Positions 41,401 to 50,850 of a stretch of 64,000 bases of DNA are shown here, one piece after another (within the stretch, counting starts at the first letter, position 1; each line of letters opens with the position of its first letter). The position numbers and the translations under genes are program-made. The DNA comes from Schistosoma mansoni (taxonomy: Eukaryota; Platyhelminthes; Trematoda; Strigeidida; Schistosomatidae), in the NCBI RefSeq assembly GCF_000237925.1, contig NW_017386045.1, positions 310,001 through 374,000 of the forward strand, read 5' to 3'. Below the pieces are notes generated by a model, which ran no database searches, was not told the origin of the DNA, and saw nothing but the letters and a program-made list of their open reading frames with translations.

Positions 41401-42423
41401 GGTGGACGTGCCGTGTCCATCAACCCGGTTAAAGCTCATGCCGGACATTCGCTTTTCGTCCTCTCAATTTCGTAAACAACACCCCCATTGAGAGGAGACA
41501 GTGAGTAGGACTTCCCTGGTAGAGGCTATATACGCGTGGCCATATGAGAGCATTTCGAGAGGGAGATCAAACTCTCCCCATTCTCGGTCGTACCAGGGCA
41601 TTTGGGGGCAATGCTCTATACCACTTGATATAACTTTACAATGTGTGCTACATATGAATTCGGTTATGATTTGTTCGTCCTCGTGAGAAGCTATTCTTAT
41701 GGTTCAACTGTTTAGCTACTCAGAATTTATTTTCCAAGATTCTATAAGAAGGTAAAAAGAGGAAAGGTGTACTAACTCTTTGTCTTGATGGATGCTTTTT
41801 GATCATACAACGGATTTACCGAAACTTTTAATATTGTGTTTAGTTTATGCAATCATTTGGACAATTTTATATAAGGAATAGTTATTTCTTTTTTAAAGCA
41901 AGTATAGATTCATCTACTTAGATTTCAGTCTCACTTTCATCATTAGGGTTAGTGATACTATCCGGTTGCTGAATACGAAATAAGTAGATTGGGAACTCTG
42001 GAATGTGGGATCATTTCGTTTCAAATTCGAACCATCATTTCAAAGATGGTTTAATGATAAAAATGTGGTACTTTAACCTACTCAGTCCCAAATTGAAGTT
42101 CCACTCCTCATACTTCACTTCAGGCAATTAGGCAGTATCATAAACCCTAATACATGTAGTGTGGCTTGAAATTGAGTACATGAATCCCTATTTAGTAATA
42201 CGTTTATTGATAGCCTTCATAAGTATTTTTTTCTTTTTTTTCTTAGATTCCATATCCACGTCAACCATTTAAACCAGTACCGACAACATCATCATTACCT
42301 ACTCCATATCCTTCTGCACCTGTTCCACGATTTGAAGATTTTCCGAAACCTTCTTTACCACCAATTCCGTATAGGATTTCAAGCCCTCCTAGTTATCATT
42401 CAGCAGTTACTTTGACAAATTGA
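26308..42423 (+). CDS. Two-pass membrane protein with Pro-rich PPSY tail, three exons
   Basis: Family not recognised. Exons 26308-26450, 40751-40913 and 42247-42423 join in phase (split Asp codon, then a codon boundary), giving 160 aa; introns are GT-AG. Residues 1-20 are charged and hydrophilic. TM1 is about 22-42 and TM2 about 56-82, with only about 13 residues between. A charged stretch follows ([20 protein letters not shown]), then a tail rich in Pro and aromatic residues ending [17 protein letters not shown] (149-152) fits the PPxY consensus bound by WW domains of Nedd4-type ligases; that role is inference. No signal peptide is seen. The first intron is 14.3 kb and includes the assembly gap, a LINE and a folded Gypsy-like locus, so an extra exon or a misassembly between exons 1 and 2 cannot be excluded, although the phase match argues against it. 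Confidence 0.75.
26540..27065 (+). repeat. SINE-like 0.5-kb repeat, best-preserved copy
   Basis: Full-length plus-strand copy from GCCCTGGTACGGGTGAGAG to a TAAATAAATAAATAAA tail. A frame with KPMVHMGS and [18 protein letters not shown] is open here and in several other copies. It lies in intron 1 of the membrane-protein gene. Confidence 0.85.
27163..27212 (-). repeat. Hammerhead relic
   Basis: Minus strand reads TTGATGAGTCCT, an A/T-rich loop, then GAAACATGAATTCTGG: a decayed core and stem II with recognisable order. Not expected to be active. Confidence 0.45.
27335..27579 (+). mobile_element. Third hammerhead-repeat family, cut by the gap
   Basis: 27335-27490 resembles, in inverse orientation, 38745-38870 downstream of another family copy. 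27490-27579 runs plus through a hammerhead and stops at the Ns. The unit is therefore head-to-head here too. Related remnants lie at 38655-38870, 42895-43150, 50660-50760 and 63413-63545. Confidence 0.65.
27508..27575 (+). ncRNA. Hammerhead ribozyme, third sequence type
   Basis: ACCTTG / CTGACGA / stem II GTGC...GCAC / GAAA / CCCGG / GTC / CAGGGT. Stem I pairs with one G-U; core and triplet are intact. Stem II differs from the SM-alpha type by paired changes, so the helix is kept. Confidence 0.8.
27580..27779. other. Assembly gap, 200 Ns
   Basis: Exactly 200 N; probably a gap of unknown length. Flanked by hammerhead-SINE copies on both sides, a likely cause of the break. Confidence 0.98.
27780..28015 (+). 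mobile_element. tRNA-headed hammerhead SINE
   Basis: A short inverted piece at 27780-27815 precedes a plus-strand copy. It has a CCGTCTCAGTAGTCTATCG head, a GGGTTCGAATCTC B box and a hammerhead-like segment at 27904-27960 with CTGATGA but a shifted stem I. Confidence 0.75.
28020..28360. other. Intron sequence, nothing recognised
   Basis: AT-rich, in intron 1 of the membrane-protein gene. Confidence 0.4.
28365..29830 (-). repeat. SINE-like 0.5-kb repeat split by a LINE
   Basis: The 3' part is 28365-28422 and the 5' part 29360-29830. The LINE between them duplicated 13 bp (ACCAAATATATAT) of this repeat. The minus-strand SINE copy is older than the LINE. Confidence 0.8.
28423..29359 (-). mobile_element. 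RTE-clade LINE (SR2-like), 5'-truncated insertion
   Basis: Minus strand. [40 protein letters not shown] (palm FADD), then [34 protein letters not shown] and [20 protein letters not shown]. It ends with RTE-type C-terminal blocks and a GTAAGTAAGTA-type tail. Flanked by a 13-bp target duplication (28410-28422 / 29360-29372). About 256 aa remain open; no endonuclease domain. Confidence 0.88.
30037..31693 (-). mobile_element. Ty3/Gypsy pol fossil, inverted left arm
   Basis: Reverse-complement copy, nearly identical over about 1.65 kb, of 33862-35511. Carries the RNase H end ([13 protein letters not shown]), a zinc-binding [11 protein letters not shown], an integrase core ([20 protein letters not shown]) and the C-terminal [19 protein letters not shown]. 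Broken fossil with several breaks, but the arms are so alike that the duplication must be young or an assembly product. Confidence 0.85.
31694..35511 (+). mobile_element. Ty3/Gypsy element fossil (gag to integrase), right arm
   Basis: Plus strand from about 31960: gag-like [20 protein letters not shown], a protease-like region near 32640-32720, RT ([33 protein letters not shown], palm YLDDIIVYG), then RNase H, zinc-binding and integrase segments matching the left arm. It lies in intron 1 of the membrane-protein gene. The element is broken and rearranged. Domain order is that of Gypsy (RT before integrase), close to schistosome Boudicca/CsRn1 elements. Confidence 0.85.
31932..31959. repeat. 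Perfect 28-bp palindrome at an inversion joint
   Basis: The two halves are exact reverse complements. Gag-like frames run outward on both strands from here, so it marks a second fold-back junction separate from the 1.65-kb arms. Confidence 0.8.
35567..36335 (+). mobile_element. RTE-like LINE, C-terminal fragment
   Basis: Plus strand. Encodes [34 protein letters not shown] and [12 protein letters not shown], with a worn CTGAC-type tail. It starts about 55 bp after the right Gypsy arm ends. Confidence 0.8.
36340..36715. other. T-rich intron sequence, nothing recognised
   Basis: Several T runs (about 36415-36470) and one A run near 36610; no coding signal. Confidence 0.4.
36715..37215 (+). repeat. 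SINE-like 0.5-kb repeat
   Basis: Plus-strand copy, open around [20 protein letters not shown], with an AATAATAATAAAG tail. Confidence 0.8.
37220..37885. other. Intron sequence, nothing recognised
   Basis: AT-rich; short open stretches lack motifs. Confidence 0.4.
37890..38050 (-). repeat. Degraded hammerhead SINE
   Basis: Minus strand retains GGTGAGGATGAGCCTC ... GATGAAACATATG, a decayed hammerhead following a worn tRNA-like head. Confidence 0.5.
38655..38870 (+). repeat. Third-type hammerhead repeat, degraded
   Basis: Plus-strand relative of 27490-27579: GCTTTGCTGACGGACACC ... GGCACGAAACTTCGGTCTAG. The core is altered at the stem II border. Downstream sequence matches the inverse of 27335-27490. 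Confidence 0.6.
39085..39850 (-). mobile_element. Old LINE-type repeat split by a solo LTR
   Basis: 39085-39200 resembles 15895-16010. 39724-39850 resembles 8050-8170 on the far side of the same repeat. The LTR 39206-39723 lies between. Confidence 0.65.
39206..39723 (-). mobile_element. Solo LTR, about 518 bp
   Basis: Starts TGTTAT and ends ATAACA, with flanks AGTGC / AGTAC, a near-perfect 5-bp duplication. Same family as 21722-22218. Confidence 0.82.
39860..40740. other. Intron 1 end, nothing recognised
   Basis: No coding motif or clear repeat before the acceptor of the membrane-protein exon 2. Confidence 0.4.
40751..40913 (+). CDS. Membrane protein exon 2 (TM2)
   Basis: Acceptor TTATTCAG; encodes [20 protein letters not shown] and the rest of TM2; donor GTTAGT at 40914. 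Confidence 0.75.
41090..41615 (-). repeat. SINE-like 0.5-kb repeat
   Basis: Full-length minus-strand copy in intron 2 of the membrane-protein gene, with an ATTATTATTATTTA-type tail at about 41080-41096. Confidence 0.82.
42247..42423 (+). CDS. Membrane protein exon 3 (Pro-rich tail)
   Basis: Acceptor TTTTCTTAG; encodes [12 protein letters not shown] through [15 protein letters not shown] at 42421-42423. Confidence 0.75.
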   Translation: MPYPRQPFKPVPTTSSLPTPYPSAPVPRFEDFPKPSLPPIPYRISSPPSYHSAVTLTN

Positions 42424-42595
42424 CCAAGTGTTTGTGATGAGATAGAAAATTAAAGTTAAACAATGATACATGTGTGTTTTAACAGTTTTTTGTAATTGAT
42501 GTTTTGACATGTATTCATATTCATATAAATTCTTTTCGTATTTTTATTAAACTACTTATTTAGCCATTAGTAGTCATTTTAGTTTCTTCATATAC

Positions 42596-42601
42596 AATAA
42601 A
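42596..42601 (+). terminator. Candidate poly(A) signal of the membrane-protein gene
   Basis: AATAAA 173 nt after the stop codon, a usual 3' UTR length. Confidence 0.6.
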
Positions 42602-42894
42602 CACTAGGGAAATGCTAAATTTTAAGGGCAGTTTGTATGCTGTAATTACAAATATGATAGACACAACAACATGGAAACTACTACATCATATTATTAATTC
42701 AAGGTGGTACATCTAGAAATAATACATAATAGGTGTTATTCGGTTTAAAAGTACATGACGGGAAACACTATATGTTCAAGCTAATCAGCACTTGTCAGCA
42801 AGGCGTACCTTCAATCTTGAAAGAACTAATGCTGCCTGTAGAGCTATCGTCTGAAAAACCCAATAGGAACATTTCACATTGTCAAACCAGGTGA

Positions 42895-43150
42895 TGTAGG
42901 TCCGAATTATTCAGGGAGTGTCACTTCCCTCAAGACTTCAGGTAAAATTTGGTGACAATTGGCACACAGGGTAAAGTGAAAGTCCATGATCAACTGCCAA
43001 CCACTTTCAACCATGTACCATCCAAAACATAATGCATGCAACAGGAAGTTAAGTCGAATATTAGCCACAACGCTAATTGATCAGTAGAATAAGATCAATA
43101 CTAACGACTGGAAAAACATGATTTTATCTACTCAGTGATCAGTCGTTTAC
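42895..43150 (+). repeat. Third-type hammerhead repeat, very degraded
   Basis: Shares the GTTCCCTCAAGA-type leader with 27500 and the downstream block with 38770-38870. The ribozyme core is no longer recognisable. Confidence 0.45.
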
Positions 43151-43304
43151 ATACTAGTTAATGAGTGAACCCATTAACCATGTTGCAATGTATGTTTATT
43201 GCCTTCTCGTATTAATGAAGATAGCAAATATGTGTGGTTTCCTGTTATCTATTTATTGTTTGAATGATTGTTAACAGAATAAACTCGGGGAAACTAGTTG
43301 TGTA

Positions 43305-43480
43305 CATGATTTCACTTACTTGCTTGTGCTTGTTACCCCCAATGGAGCATAGGCCGCCGACCAGCATTCTCCAACCCACTCTGTCCTGGGCCTTCCTTCC
43401 TAGTTTTATCCAATTGTTCTTCATCCTTCTCATTATCTATCTCCATTTCTCAGATGAAATTGAAACAACGAGATAATTGG
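43305..43480 (-). mobile_element. SR2-like LINE, extreme 3' end
   Basis: Minus strand encodes [20 protein letters not shown] and GGLCSIGGNKHK, the C-terminus of the 28423-29359 family, with an AAGTAAGTG-like tail. Confidence 0.75.
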
Positions 43481-43484
43481 AAAG

Positions 43485-43750
43485 TCTAACCTCTGAATAT
43501 TTTCAGAGTTACGGCCGAGGGTGAGGAGGGTCCGTTCTCTCTCTAAAAATGCTCTCACATGGCCACAGTCCTACTCAAATCTTTCAAAGTGAGTGTTGTT
43601 TACGAAGTTGAGAGGATGAAAAGAGAATGTTCGGCACTTTAACCGGTTTGGTGGATATGGAGTATCCACCTTGGGGAGTTGGAAAACCCTCATTCCAAAC
43701 CAATGATGCATATGGACTCCAAGGATCCTTAAGGAACAAATGGCATTTTG
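43485..43750 (+). repeat. SINE-like 0.5-kb repeat, 3'-truncated
   Basis: Plus-strand 5' half of the family, abutting the LINE end at 43480. Confidence 0.7.
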
Positions 43751-43898
43751 ATGAATGCATCAATATTTCTGATTGGATAATTATGAAAGAAATAACCCTT
43801 AAATGATCAATATTTTTTTGTTCAAATAAACAAAATAATTTCAACGACACGTTTAACAGTGGAATTAGAAGCAGTACAATAGTATTGCCTCTAATTAT

Positions 43899-44350
43899 CC
43901 CGAAGCGATTTATGAATGGTAACTTGTGAGGACTATTTATGGACCAATATGATGCATATATTTCCTATTGTATAATTGTTAAGTAACTAAACTATTCATA
44001 TTCGTGTCCCTATTATTATAAGTTTTATTTTGACCTTTAGACTATTATTATACCCAGTCTATTGATTACTGTTCCCCACATTCACAGCCACATTTGGTTA
44101 ATTCTTGTACATATGTTGTTTTGTGGTACGATGTGATCAGTTTGTTTAGTATATAAACCCAGTATGTTTGAGAATAATGATTCTTATTGCAGAGGTTGTT
44201 ATTGGTGTTTTGGACCTAATTGGCTGGGCTAGGCAGAAAGCAGGACCGATAAACTGCTCATACGGATATTGTGTATCATTGGACCCGATCAAATTAACGG
44301 GGGTCATCACGTTATTTAACGAACAGGGCACTCACTCAATCGATATAACA
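43899..44350 (+). mobile_element. LTR fragment, sense on plus strand
   Basis: Old copy of the LTR family at 21722-22218, in reverse orientation to it, ending GATATAACA. TATATAAACCCAG near 44151 is the LTR TATA region. Confidence 0.7.
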
Positions 44351-44409
44351 GATACATGTCTATTTATAAATATTCATAGCTACAGCTTGATACAAATGTG
44401 AGTTTTATT

Positions 44410-44875
44410 CTAAAGGGAATATAATTGATATACCATAAATGAAGTTTTTATGTCCATATTTCACGTCTTTTATTGGATAAATTACATACTACTTAAGTAG
44501 TCACTAATAATTATAGTAATTTTACTTAAATCCACAAGATCTTTCTATTCAAAGATGAGCAACATCTTGTTTTTATAATCTGTAATCCGTAGAATCCCCT
44601 TAATTAAATAAAATTATTGTAAACATTCAATACAATGAAAACCTAGTTCTTTTTTTGTATTTTTCAGTTCTCTATTTGTTAGTTTTCCCAGAACAAACCC
44701 CCCCCCTGCCCAGCAATAAACAACATATAATCACCAAAGCTAAAAAAAGAGGAATGAAAGCGCATGCACACACACACGCACGAAGATTTTTTCTTCACAT
44801 GAATTGACAATTTGACAAGAAAAACAAACAATGAAATTGTTTACTGAAGAAAAATTGTATATTATTTATTATTAT
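44410..44875. other. Intergenic, nothing recognised
   Basis: AT-rich with a C run near 44698 and a short CA repeat near 44766. Confidence 0.4.
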
Positions 44876-44877
44876 TA

Positions 44878-45097
44878 CCTTTATTCAATATTATATTTTT
44901 GGTACAATATAGAATTCTCAGCACAAAGTACTTCAACAAGTTTTCATTTCTTACTTCTTCGTCCTTCCTGACGATAAATATTGAGTAATCTTCAGTTAGA
45001 AGTTAGCAGACCAGTCAATCGACATCTGGTTAATGTACATTCTTCTCGTTGTATAGTGTCAGCAACCACGATATCTCTGATTAGGCTGTAGTGAGTT
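44878..45097. repeat. Unassigned repeat, related to 59105-59330
   Basis: About 215 bp similar to 59105-59330 (shared TTTTGGTACAATATAGAAT and CAATCGACATCTG). The RTE-like LINE at 45098 inserted at its right end. Confidence 0.7.
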
Positions 45098-46376
45098 GAA
45101 AGGTGTACCTGAGAAGTACATAAACCTTGTGAAGGCTCTTTACTCGAACACTATCAGTCGAGTGAGAGCTTATCGCGAACTGTCATATGATTTTACAACC
45201 TCAAGTGGTGAACGTCAAGGCTGTCCACTATCTCCATTTTTGTTTAACTTCATTATAGACCTGTTGCTGGAAATAACACTCTCGTCGACTGAATTTACAG
45301 GAATTGATCTCCTACCAGGGGGACCACTAAGCGACTTAGAATACGCAGATGACATAGTCCTGTTTGTTGAAGACGCTGACAAAATGCAAAGTCTTCTGTT
45401 GGAACTCAGTAATAATGCCAGGATGTTTGGGATGCGTTTCTCCCCATCCAAATCTAAATTGTTACCCCAGGACTGGCCTGCGTCAACACCCGAACTAAGG
45501 ATAGGGAGTGAAGTAGTCGAACGCGTGGACAACTTCACTTATCTTGGAAGTCTGATCAGCCCTAATGGGTTGGTGTCTGACGAAATCTCAGCACGGATTC
45601 AAAAAGCTCGTTTGGCTTTTGCCAACTTACGTCACCTATGGCGAAGACGAGATATCCGTCTATCAATTAAGGGACGAGTATACTGCGCATCAGTTCGTTC
45701 TGTTCTTCTTTACGGCTGTGAAACATGGCCATTAAGAGTAGAAGATACTTGTAGGTTACTAGTATTTGACCACAGATGCCTTAGAAATATTGCTCGCATC
45801 TGCTGGGATCACCGGGTAAGTAATAGTGAGGTTAGACGCAGGGTATTAGGGAACGATGGTAAATCAGTTGATGAGGTCATGAATCTTCATCGACTGAGAT
45901 GGTTGGGCCATGTGTTACGTATGCCTGAACACCGATTACCACGACGCGCTATGATGACTAGTATTGGGGACGGTTGGAAGAGAGTTATGGGCGGCCAAAC
46001 CAAAACATGGCATCAGTGTTGAAAGTCACTAACTTCTAGCCTGAGCCATGTTGGCAGATGCAGACTACTTGTTTGGGGTCCGCGTGACTATCGTAACCAA
46101 TGGTTGGAGACTCTAGGTGACATGGCTCAGAATCGATCACAATGGCGTAGGTGTATACACTCTTTATCTTCCCTTAAACTATGAGATTAAAATTGATTCA
46201 TATCTCTCTTCCTTCCTGTACTGTATCCTTATATACAACCTTTCTTTATATACTACCACCACTAAATTAACTACTTCTATGAATCCGGTGTTCATCTTGT
46301 TGTGCTAACGAGGTATGGCAACTTGGGCCGATGCATATATGTGCCTGGTCCTACGTTGTAGCTGACTGACTGACTA
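45098..46376 (+). mobile_element. RTE-like LINE, young 5'-truncated copy
   Basis: Plus strand, 308 aa open: GVPEKYINLVKALYSNT, SGERQGCPLSPFLFNFIIDL, LEYADDIVLFVEDADKM (palm YADD), FTYLGSLISPNGLVSDEIS, RSVLLYGCETWPLRVED, HRLPRRAMMTSIGDGWKRV. One stop follows HQC (46021); the reading then continues to SLSSLKL. The tail is CTGACTGACTGAC. A 9-bp target duplication TAGTGAGTT lies at 45089-45097 and 46377-46385. It is the best reference copy here; no endonuclease domain. Confidence 0.9.
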
Positions 46377-46385
46377 TAGTGAGTT

Positions 46386-47060
46386 CGTACGTAGAGGTTG
46401 TTGATCCTGGTTCGTGTTCGTTCGGCGAGGCATCCAATTATGTTGCGTGTTCCAAATGTGGCTCACCAAATATGTAGAACCGTGCTTCGTTCATAGTTCA
46501 CTTCAATAACCATTATAATACAAGTCTTAACGGTGCATAATATCAGAAGGCAAAAGGAAGCGGCAACTACATTTTTATTGATAAATGATGCAAACCAGGT
46601 TATAAGCGCATGAGCAAATGTTAGCGAGTGAAGCAAAGACGATGCGTAGTGGAGATGGCTGGGAAGCCAACTCGAGAGCGAAGCGAAAATAATACGTATT
46701 GGAGATAGCGGGGAAGCCAACTCATTTTAGGCAAGCGTTAATTAATATTTATAATCAGAAAAAAATGAATGACAGACATATGATGAATAAGATACGAAGT
46801 GTGCACACTTATACGCTCATATAAAAATATAGTCAGTTAAATAAGCGAATAATTAACAAGATCAAAATATGACTCATAAAGTATAGGTGAATTGGCTTGG
46901 CCAGTAGCTAGAATAAAGTATATGGGCTTAACATAACAACTAATACTACAAGGCCTTTTGTAACGTTGACAGCGAAAGGTCTTACACTTTTCAGAAACGC
47001 ACCTGAATAGGTTGTACAATTAATAGGCATAATGATGTGTGAAAACAAACAAAATTAGAT
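46386..47060. repeat. Unassigned repeat sequence
   Basis: 46935-47050 matches 59325-59410 (GGCCTTTT, CACTTTTCAGAAACGCACC). 46600-46725 has two similar units containing GGGAAGCCAACTC. No coding motif. Confidence 0.55.
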
Positions 47061-47349
47061 AACTCGTTGAAATATATAGGTGACAGCAATAGGTAGCCCA
47101 GATGTTTAAACAGGCTGCCAATATTTACTGAATTGGTCCTTGCTTATCATGATTATACCGTTTTTTCTCTAAGTGATGTACATTCTTGAACTTGTCAATT
47201 TTTATATTTAAAAAAGAAAAAAAATAATCATATTCCCCAAAATTGATGATAACGGTGTTGATTGTTTTCGAGAGTTTTAAGTAGTTGTCGTTTCCTACGT
47301 TATGGAAGAATGTTTATTGAGGAGGACGTATGCTAATTCGTTATTGATT

Positions 47350-47852
47350 TTTATGTCCGGCTTTTTATCACGTGAATTATCCACCAATCGAAATACGACT
47401 TCTCTATTTTCAACACTGTGACAAATCAATGACGTTCAACTGGTATGAGTAGTCTAGTGTCCTTATTGGTCCCTTGTCCGCCTAGCCCTTCCAATTGAGT
47501 CCAGAACACCAACTGCAACTTCTGCTATACGAATCATTTATTTCAAGCATACTCGGTTTATATACCACACAGATAGACCGTATGACACCATAACAGAAAA
47601 TAACATCTATACAAGATCAGGCCAAATGTGGTTGTGGACGTGGGATACAATAATCAATAAACTGAGTGTGATTTAGGAACAGTGAATCGTATAATAATAA
47701 TCCATAGGTCAAAATGAAGCTTATAATAAGATGAATATAGATATACACAATCTAATTACTGAATAGCTATACAATAAGAATATATATAGAATAATCGTCC
47801 ATTAATGGATTCAAGAAGTTATCCGTACTTACGTCTTCACTAGGATATAACA
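47350..47852 (-). mobile_element. Old LTR copy
   Basis: Diverged member of the 21722-22218 LTR family (TTGAGTCCAGAACACCAAC, AGGTCAAAATGAAGCTTAT), ending ATATAACA. The left edge is uncertain. Confidence 0.7.
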
Positions 47853-47859
47853 ATATAAG

Positions 47860-48780
47860 ATCTGGGAGTGTGATTTCAGTGTCCGGAAAAAAAGTCTGAT
47901 GTTCGGACACGAAGCCATCTTGGAAAATCATTTTTGATATATTAGCTGTGTACTTAACTCTAGAGATGAAGGATCATGGGAATAGGTATGCTATGTTGTT
48001 TTCAGTGCTGATCGTTTTTCAAATCTTTTCGTTTCATTGTATAAAATCAGGTTCGCTATCAATATTTATTGTTTGACAGAAATAAATTAATGACATTACA
48101 TCACAGCACATTCAGTTAAACAACCTTTCCTTTATACCATGAGTTGTTACTTTTATGTTACTGTCCCCCAATTGGCCTACTTTTCATGGTAGAACCTAAA
48201 GGAACGAATGCTGCAGCCAGTATAGCTTGTTTTTATCATTACGATAGGAATGGTTAACTATGAAATCTAGGTAACACCTACAGTCGGGTTATGGCGAAAA
48301 ACTTGATTATAATTTCATTACCACTTAGTCTCAGAAAGTCCATATACCATATCAATTGCTGTCAATGGATAATCAACTTGAAAATATGCTGAAACAATAA
48401 ACTATTCTATATTTTGTCACGAATAGTTTATCTCCATCTAAGGTTTGAATATTTCGAGAAGTAACAGTAAAATTACAAAATTCTTGCGTCATTAAATTTT
48501 GAAATTGATACTTCGAACATATTACTTAGTGTTTGTGAGTGGCATAATAATGAACACTAACATTTCAACCTTTGAATGAGACATCATAATGAATGTCATT
48601 TTATACCTTCTATTCATCCAAGCCCGAAAGAACAAGATATATCTGCAAGTACGATAACTATTATGTGGAAAGTGATATGGGACAGTATGAGCATACAAAC
48701 CTTAACTATGTATTACTTTAAGAATGGAACTATAGTACTTACTGATAATCATAATCACTTTCTTGCATCATCATCATAAT
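47860..48780. other. Intergenic; weak repeat only
   Basis: 48165-48300 weakly resembles 24050-24180. Nothing else recognised. Confidence 0.4.
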
Positions 48781-48872
48781 CTACATACGGACACTTCATG
48801 AGTTATGTTAAGAGTGAATTTTTCATAGTTGAAATCATGAGTAAATTGAAGTCAGGCCACAATGGAAAACCT

Positions 48873-48928
48873 GGAAGCACTGGACGGCCGTTTCTTCCTG
48901 TTATGGGACTCCTCAGCAGTGCGCATCC
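48873..48928 (-). ncRNA. Hammerhead, second family, near-intact
   Basis: Minus strand as at 49300, with one changed base at the end of stem II next to GAAA. Confidence 0.65.
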
Positions 48929-49299
48929 ACGATCCCGCACTCGCGAGATTCGAACCCAAGACCTATCATTCTCGCGCCAGAGCACTTAACCATGATTTCA
49001 ACTATGAAAAATACTGAAATCTCCACAAAACCCCTTCTGATTATTATTGTATACTCACTAGTGACTGACTTCAAGATACATGTCCTGGAGTTCTAGTGGG
49101 AAGCAGTGACCAGTGGAGTCCAACCACGTCTGTTGTGAGGTAACAACTCACTGAAGACAATTGGTGAACGGTTGCTCAAACTTCGGGGATTGGTTGAAGT
49201 TAGACATAAACACCGTTGGATGCCGGCTCAGTGGTCTGTCGGTTAGTGCTCTGGGGCGAGACTGATAGGTCTCGGGTTCGAATCTCGAGAGGAGGGACC

Positions 49300-49360
49300 G
49301 TGGGTACGCACTGCTGAGGAGTCCCATAATAGGACGAAATGGCTGTCCAGTGCTTCCAGG
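49300..49360 (+). ncRNA. Hammerhead ribozyme, second family, clean copy
   Basis: GCACTG / CTGAGGA / GTCC CATAATA GGAC / GAAA / short stem III / GTC / CAGTGC. All core positions and stem I and II pairs are kept. Confidence 0.82.
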
Positions 49361-49449
49361 TTTTCCATTGTGGCCTGGCTTCAATTTACTCATGATTTCA
49401 ACTATGAAAATACTGAAATCTCTACAAAACCCCTTCTGATTAAGAGTGA

Positions 49450-50850
49450 ATATCAACAAATGACGTCTATAGATGAAGTGATATCGTTTGAAAATAGTAA
49501 TGGCCTTTATGATATACAAAACTTCTGACAGTACTATGAACTAAGAAAACCACAACATTACAAACCTAAATAAATACTGTTAGTATTACCGAAGAATGAC
49601 AAAGCAATACAATTAGAACAAGCAGAACTAAATGATTCGTCGGTAATATGTACCATCATGCATTATATCAAACATATAACAAAATGATTTGAAGTAACAT
49701 AAGCTACTGAGCTATATTAAGTAGTGCTGCACATAAACAAATAACAATCTGAAGGTGCATATATAGGCATAGATTGCAGAGCATCTGTACAAAGCCATTG
49801 AAATTTCAAATGCTCCACAAAAAAAGATTTCCTGTAAAATACTGCAATTCGTCGGAGGAATAAACATATCAATTTTTTTCTGTTTAGATATATATTGGAA
49901 GAATGCAAAATGCTTTGGGACTAAGAACAATCGGTGGTAGATTAACTTTAATTGTAGGGTCCAGATAGGTGGTAACAATTGACCGAGGATGATATGGGCA
50001 ACTACGATTACAGAGAACACAACTTTAAATAACAAGACATATTTACACACTTCTAATTAACCAAACGACGAGTCACTCCTATTTTTTTTGACCACGTTAA
50101 ACTATCCGTATTCATTTCTGTGCGGTTTTGACGATTATAGATCAAACAAATAATTCCCTGCTATAAAGCTACACAATTCAAATAAAAGTTATTCAGTGGG
50201 TAAATATAGATTGGAAAATTAATTTCCAAATCACTTAAAGTTCAAGCATCCATTAATTTAAAAATAACAAGAAAACCCAGTGATTAATACAATTTGATCT
50301 ACACTAAGAAGGATTTAACAAACGTCATATTCGTCACTACCCACTATTGAGCCTGTCCATGCACGATTGTATTGCTGCATGCTGATTGTCTAATTCTCAT
50401 CCAATTAGCGCTAGTCGATACTCGGGAAAGACCCCAGAATCTTCTTATGTAAAAACTATAAATACACTAACGTATTTCTCACTGCGCTTTTCACTTCCAT
50501 CTATCCTTATTATTTGGAATATAATTTCTTCCTGTTCAACCGTGTTCTGATTTGGGGACTTGTCGAGTGTATCGGTGCTCAAGAATGCTAAGCAATAGGA
50601 AGAGCTAGGTCGTAATAAGGAGATATATATAACAGTTATAACATAAGTCCAGAGAAATTTGAATAATACAGAGAGGATCAGTACACCTTGTTGTGACACA
50701 AATGCTAACTAGCACGATACTCAGATCAAGCTTGATTCTTTGTCAAGTATCTTCAATCACCTATGATTTAATGAAATCAAAATAATAATTCAAGATTCAA
50801 ACAAGTAAAACTAAGTGAATCTAAACTTCACCCCATCACACAAGCAAGTG
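49450..50850. other. Intergenic; one hammerhead-repeat relic
   Basis: 50660-50760 keeps the outline of the third-type repeat (CAGTACACCTTGTTGTGACA, TAGCACGATACTCAG). Nothing else recognised. Confidence 0.4.

Larger units (their letters stand above)
48825..49440. mobile_element. Head-to-head pair of hammerhead SINEs
   Basis: 48825-48990 reads minus (tail, hammerhead, part of the head). 49060-49440 reads plus and is full length, with GCCGGCTCAGTGGTCTGTCG and GGGTTCGAATCTC boxes. Between them is a plus-oriented tail piece. Same layout as 4116-4735. Confidence 0.8.

Noticed and set aside
45096-46022. Possible host gene of 308 codons
   Set aside because: Carries YADD and other RT motifs and is flanked by a target duplication: a LINE.
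49225-49300. Possible tRNA gene
   Set aside because: Same reason: head of the second hammerhead SINE family, repeated at 4520, 27815 and 56370.
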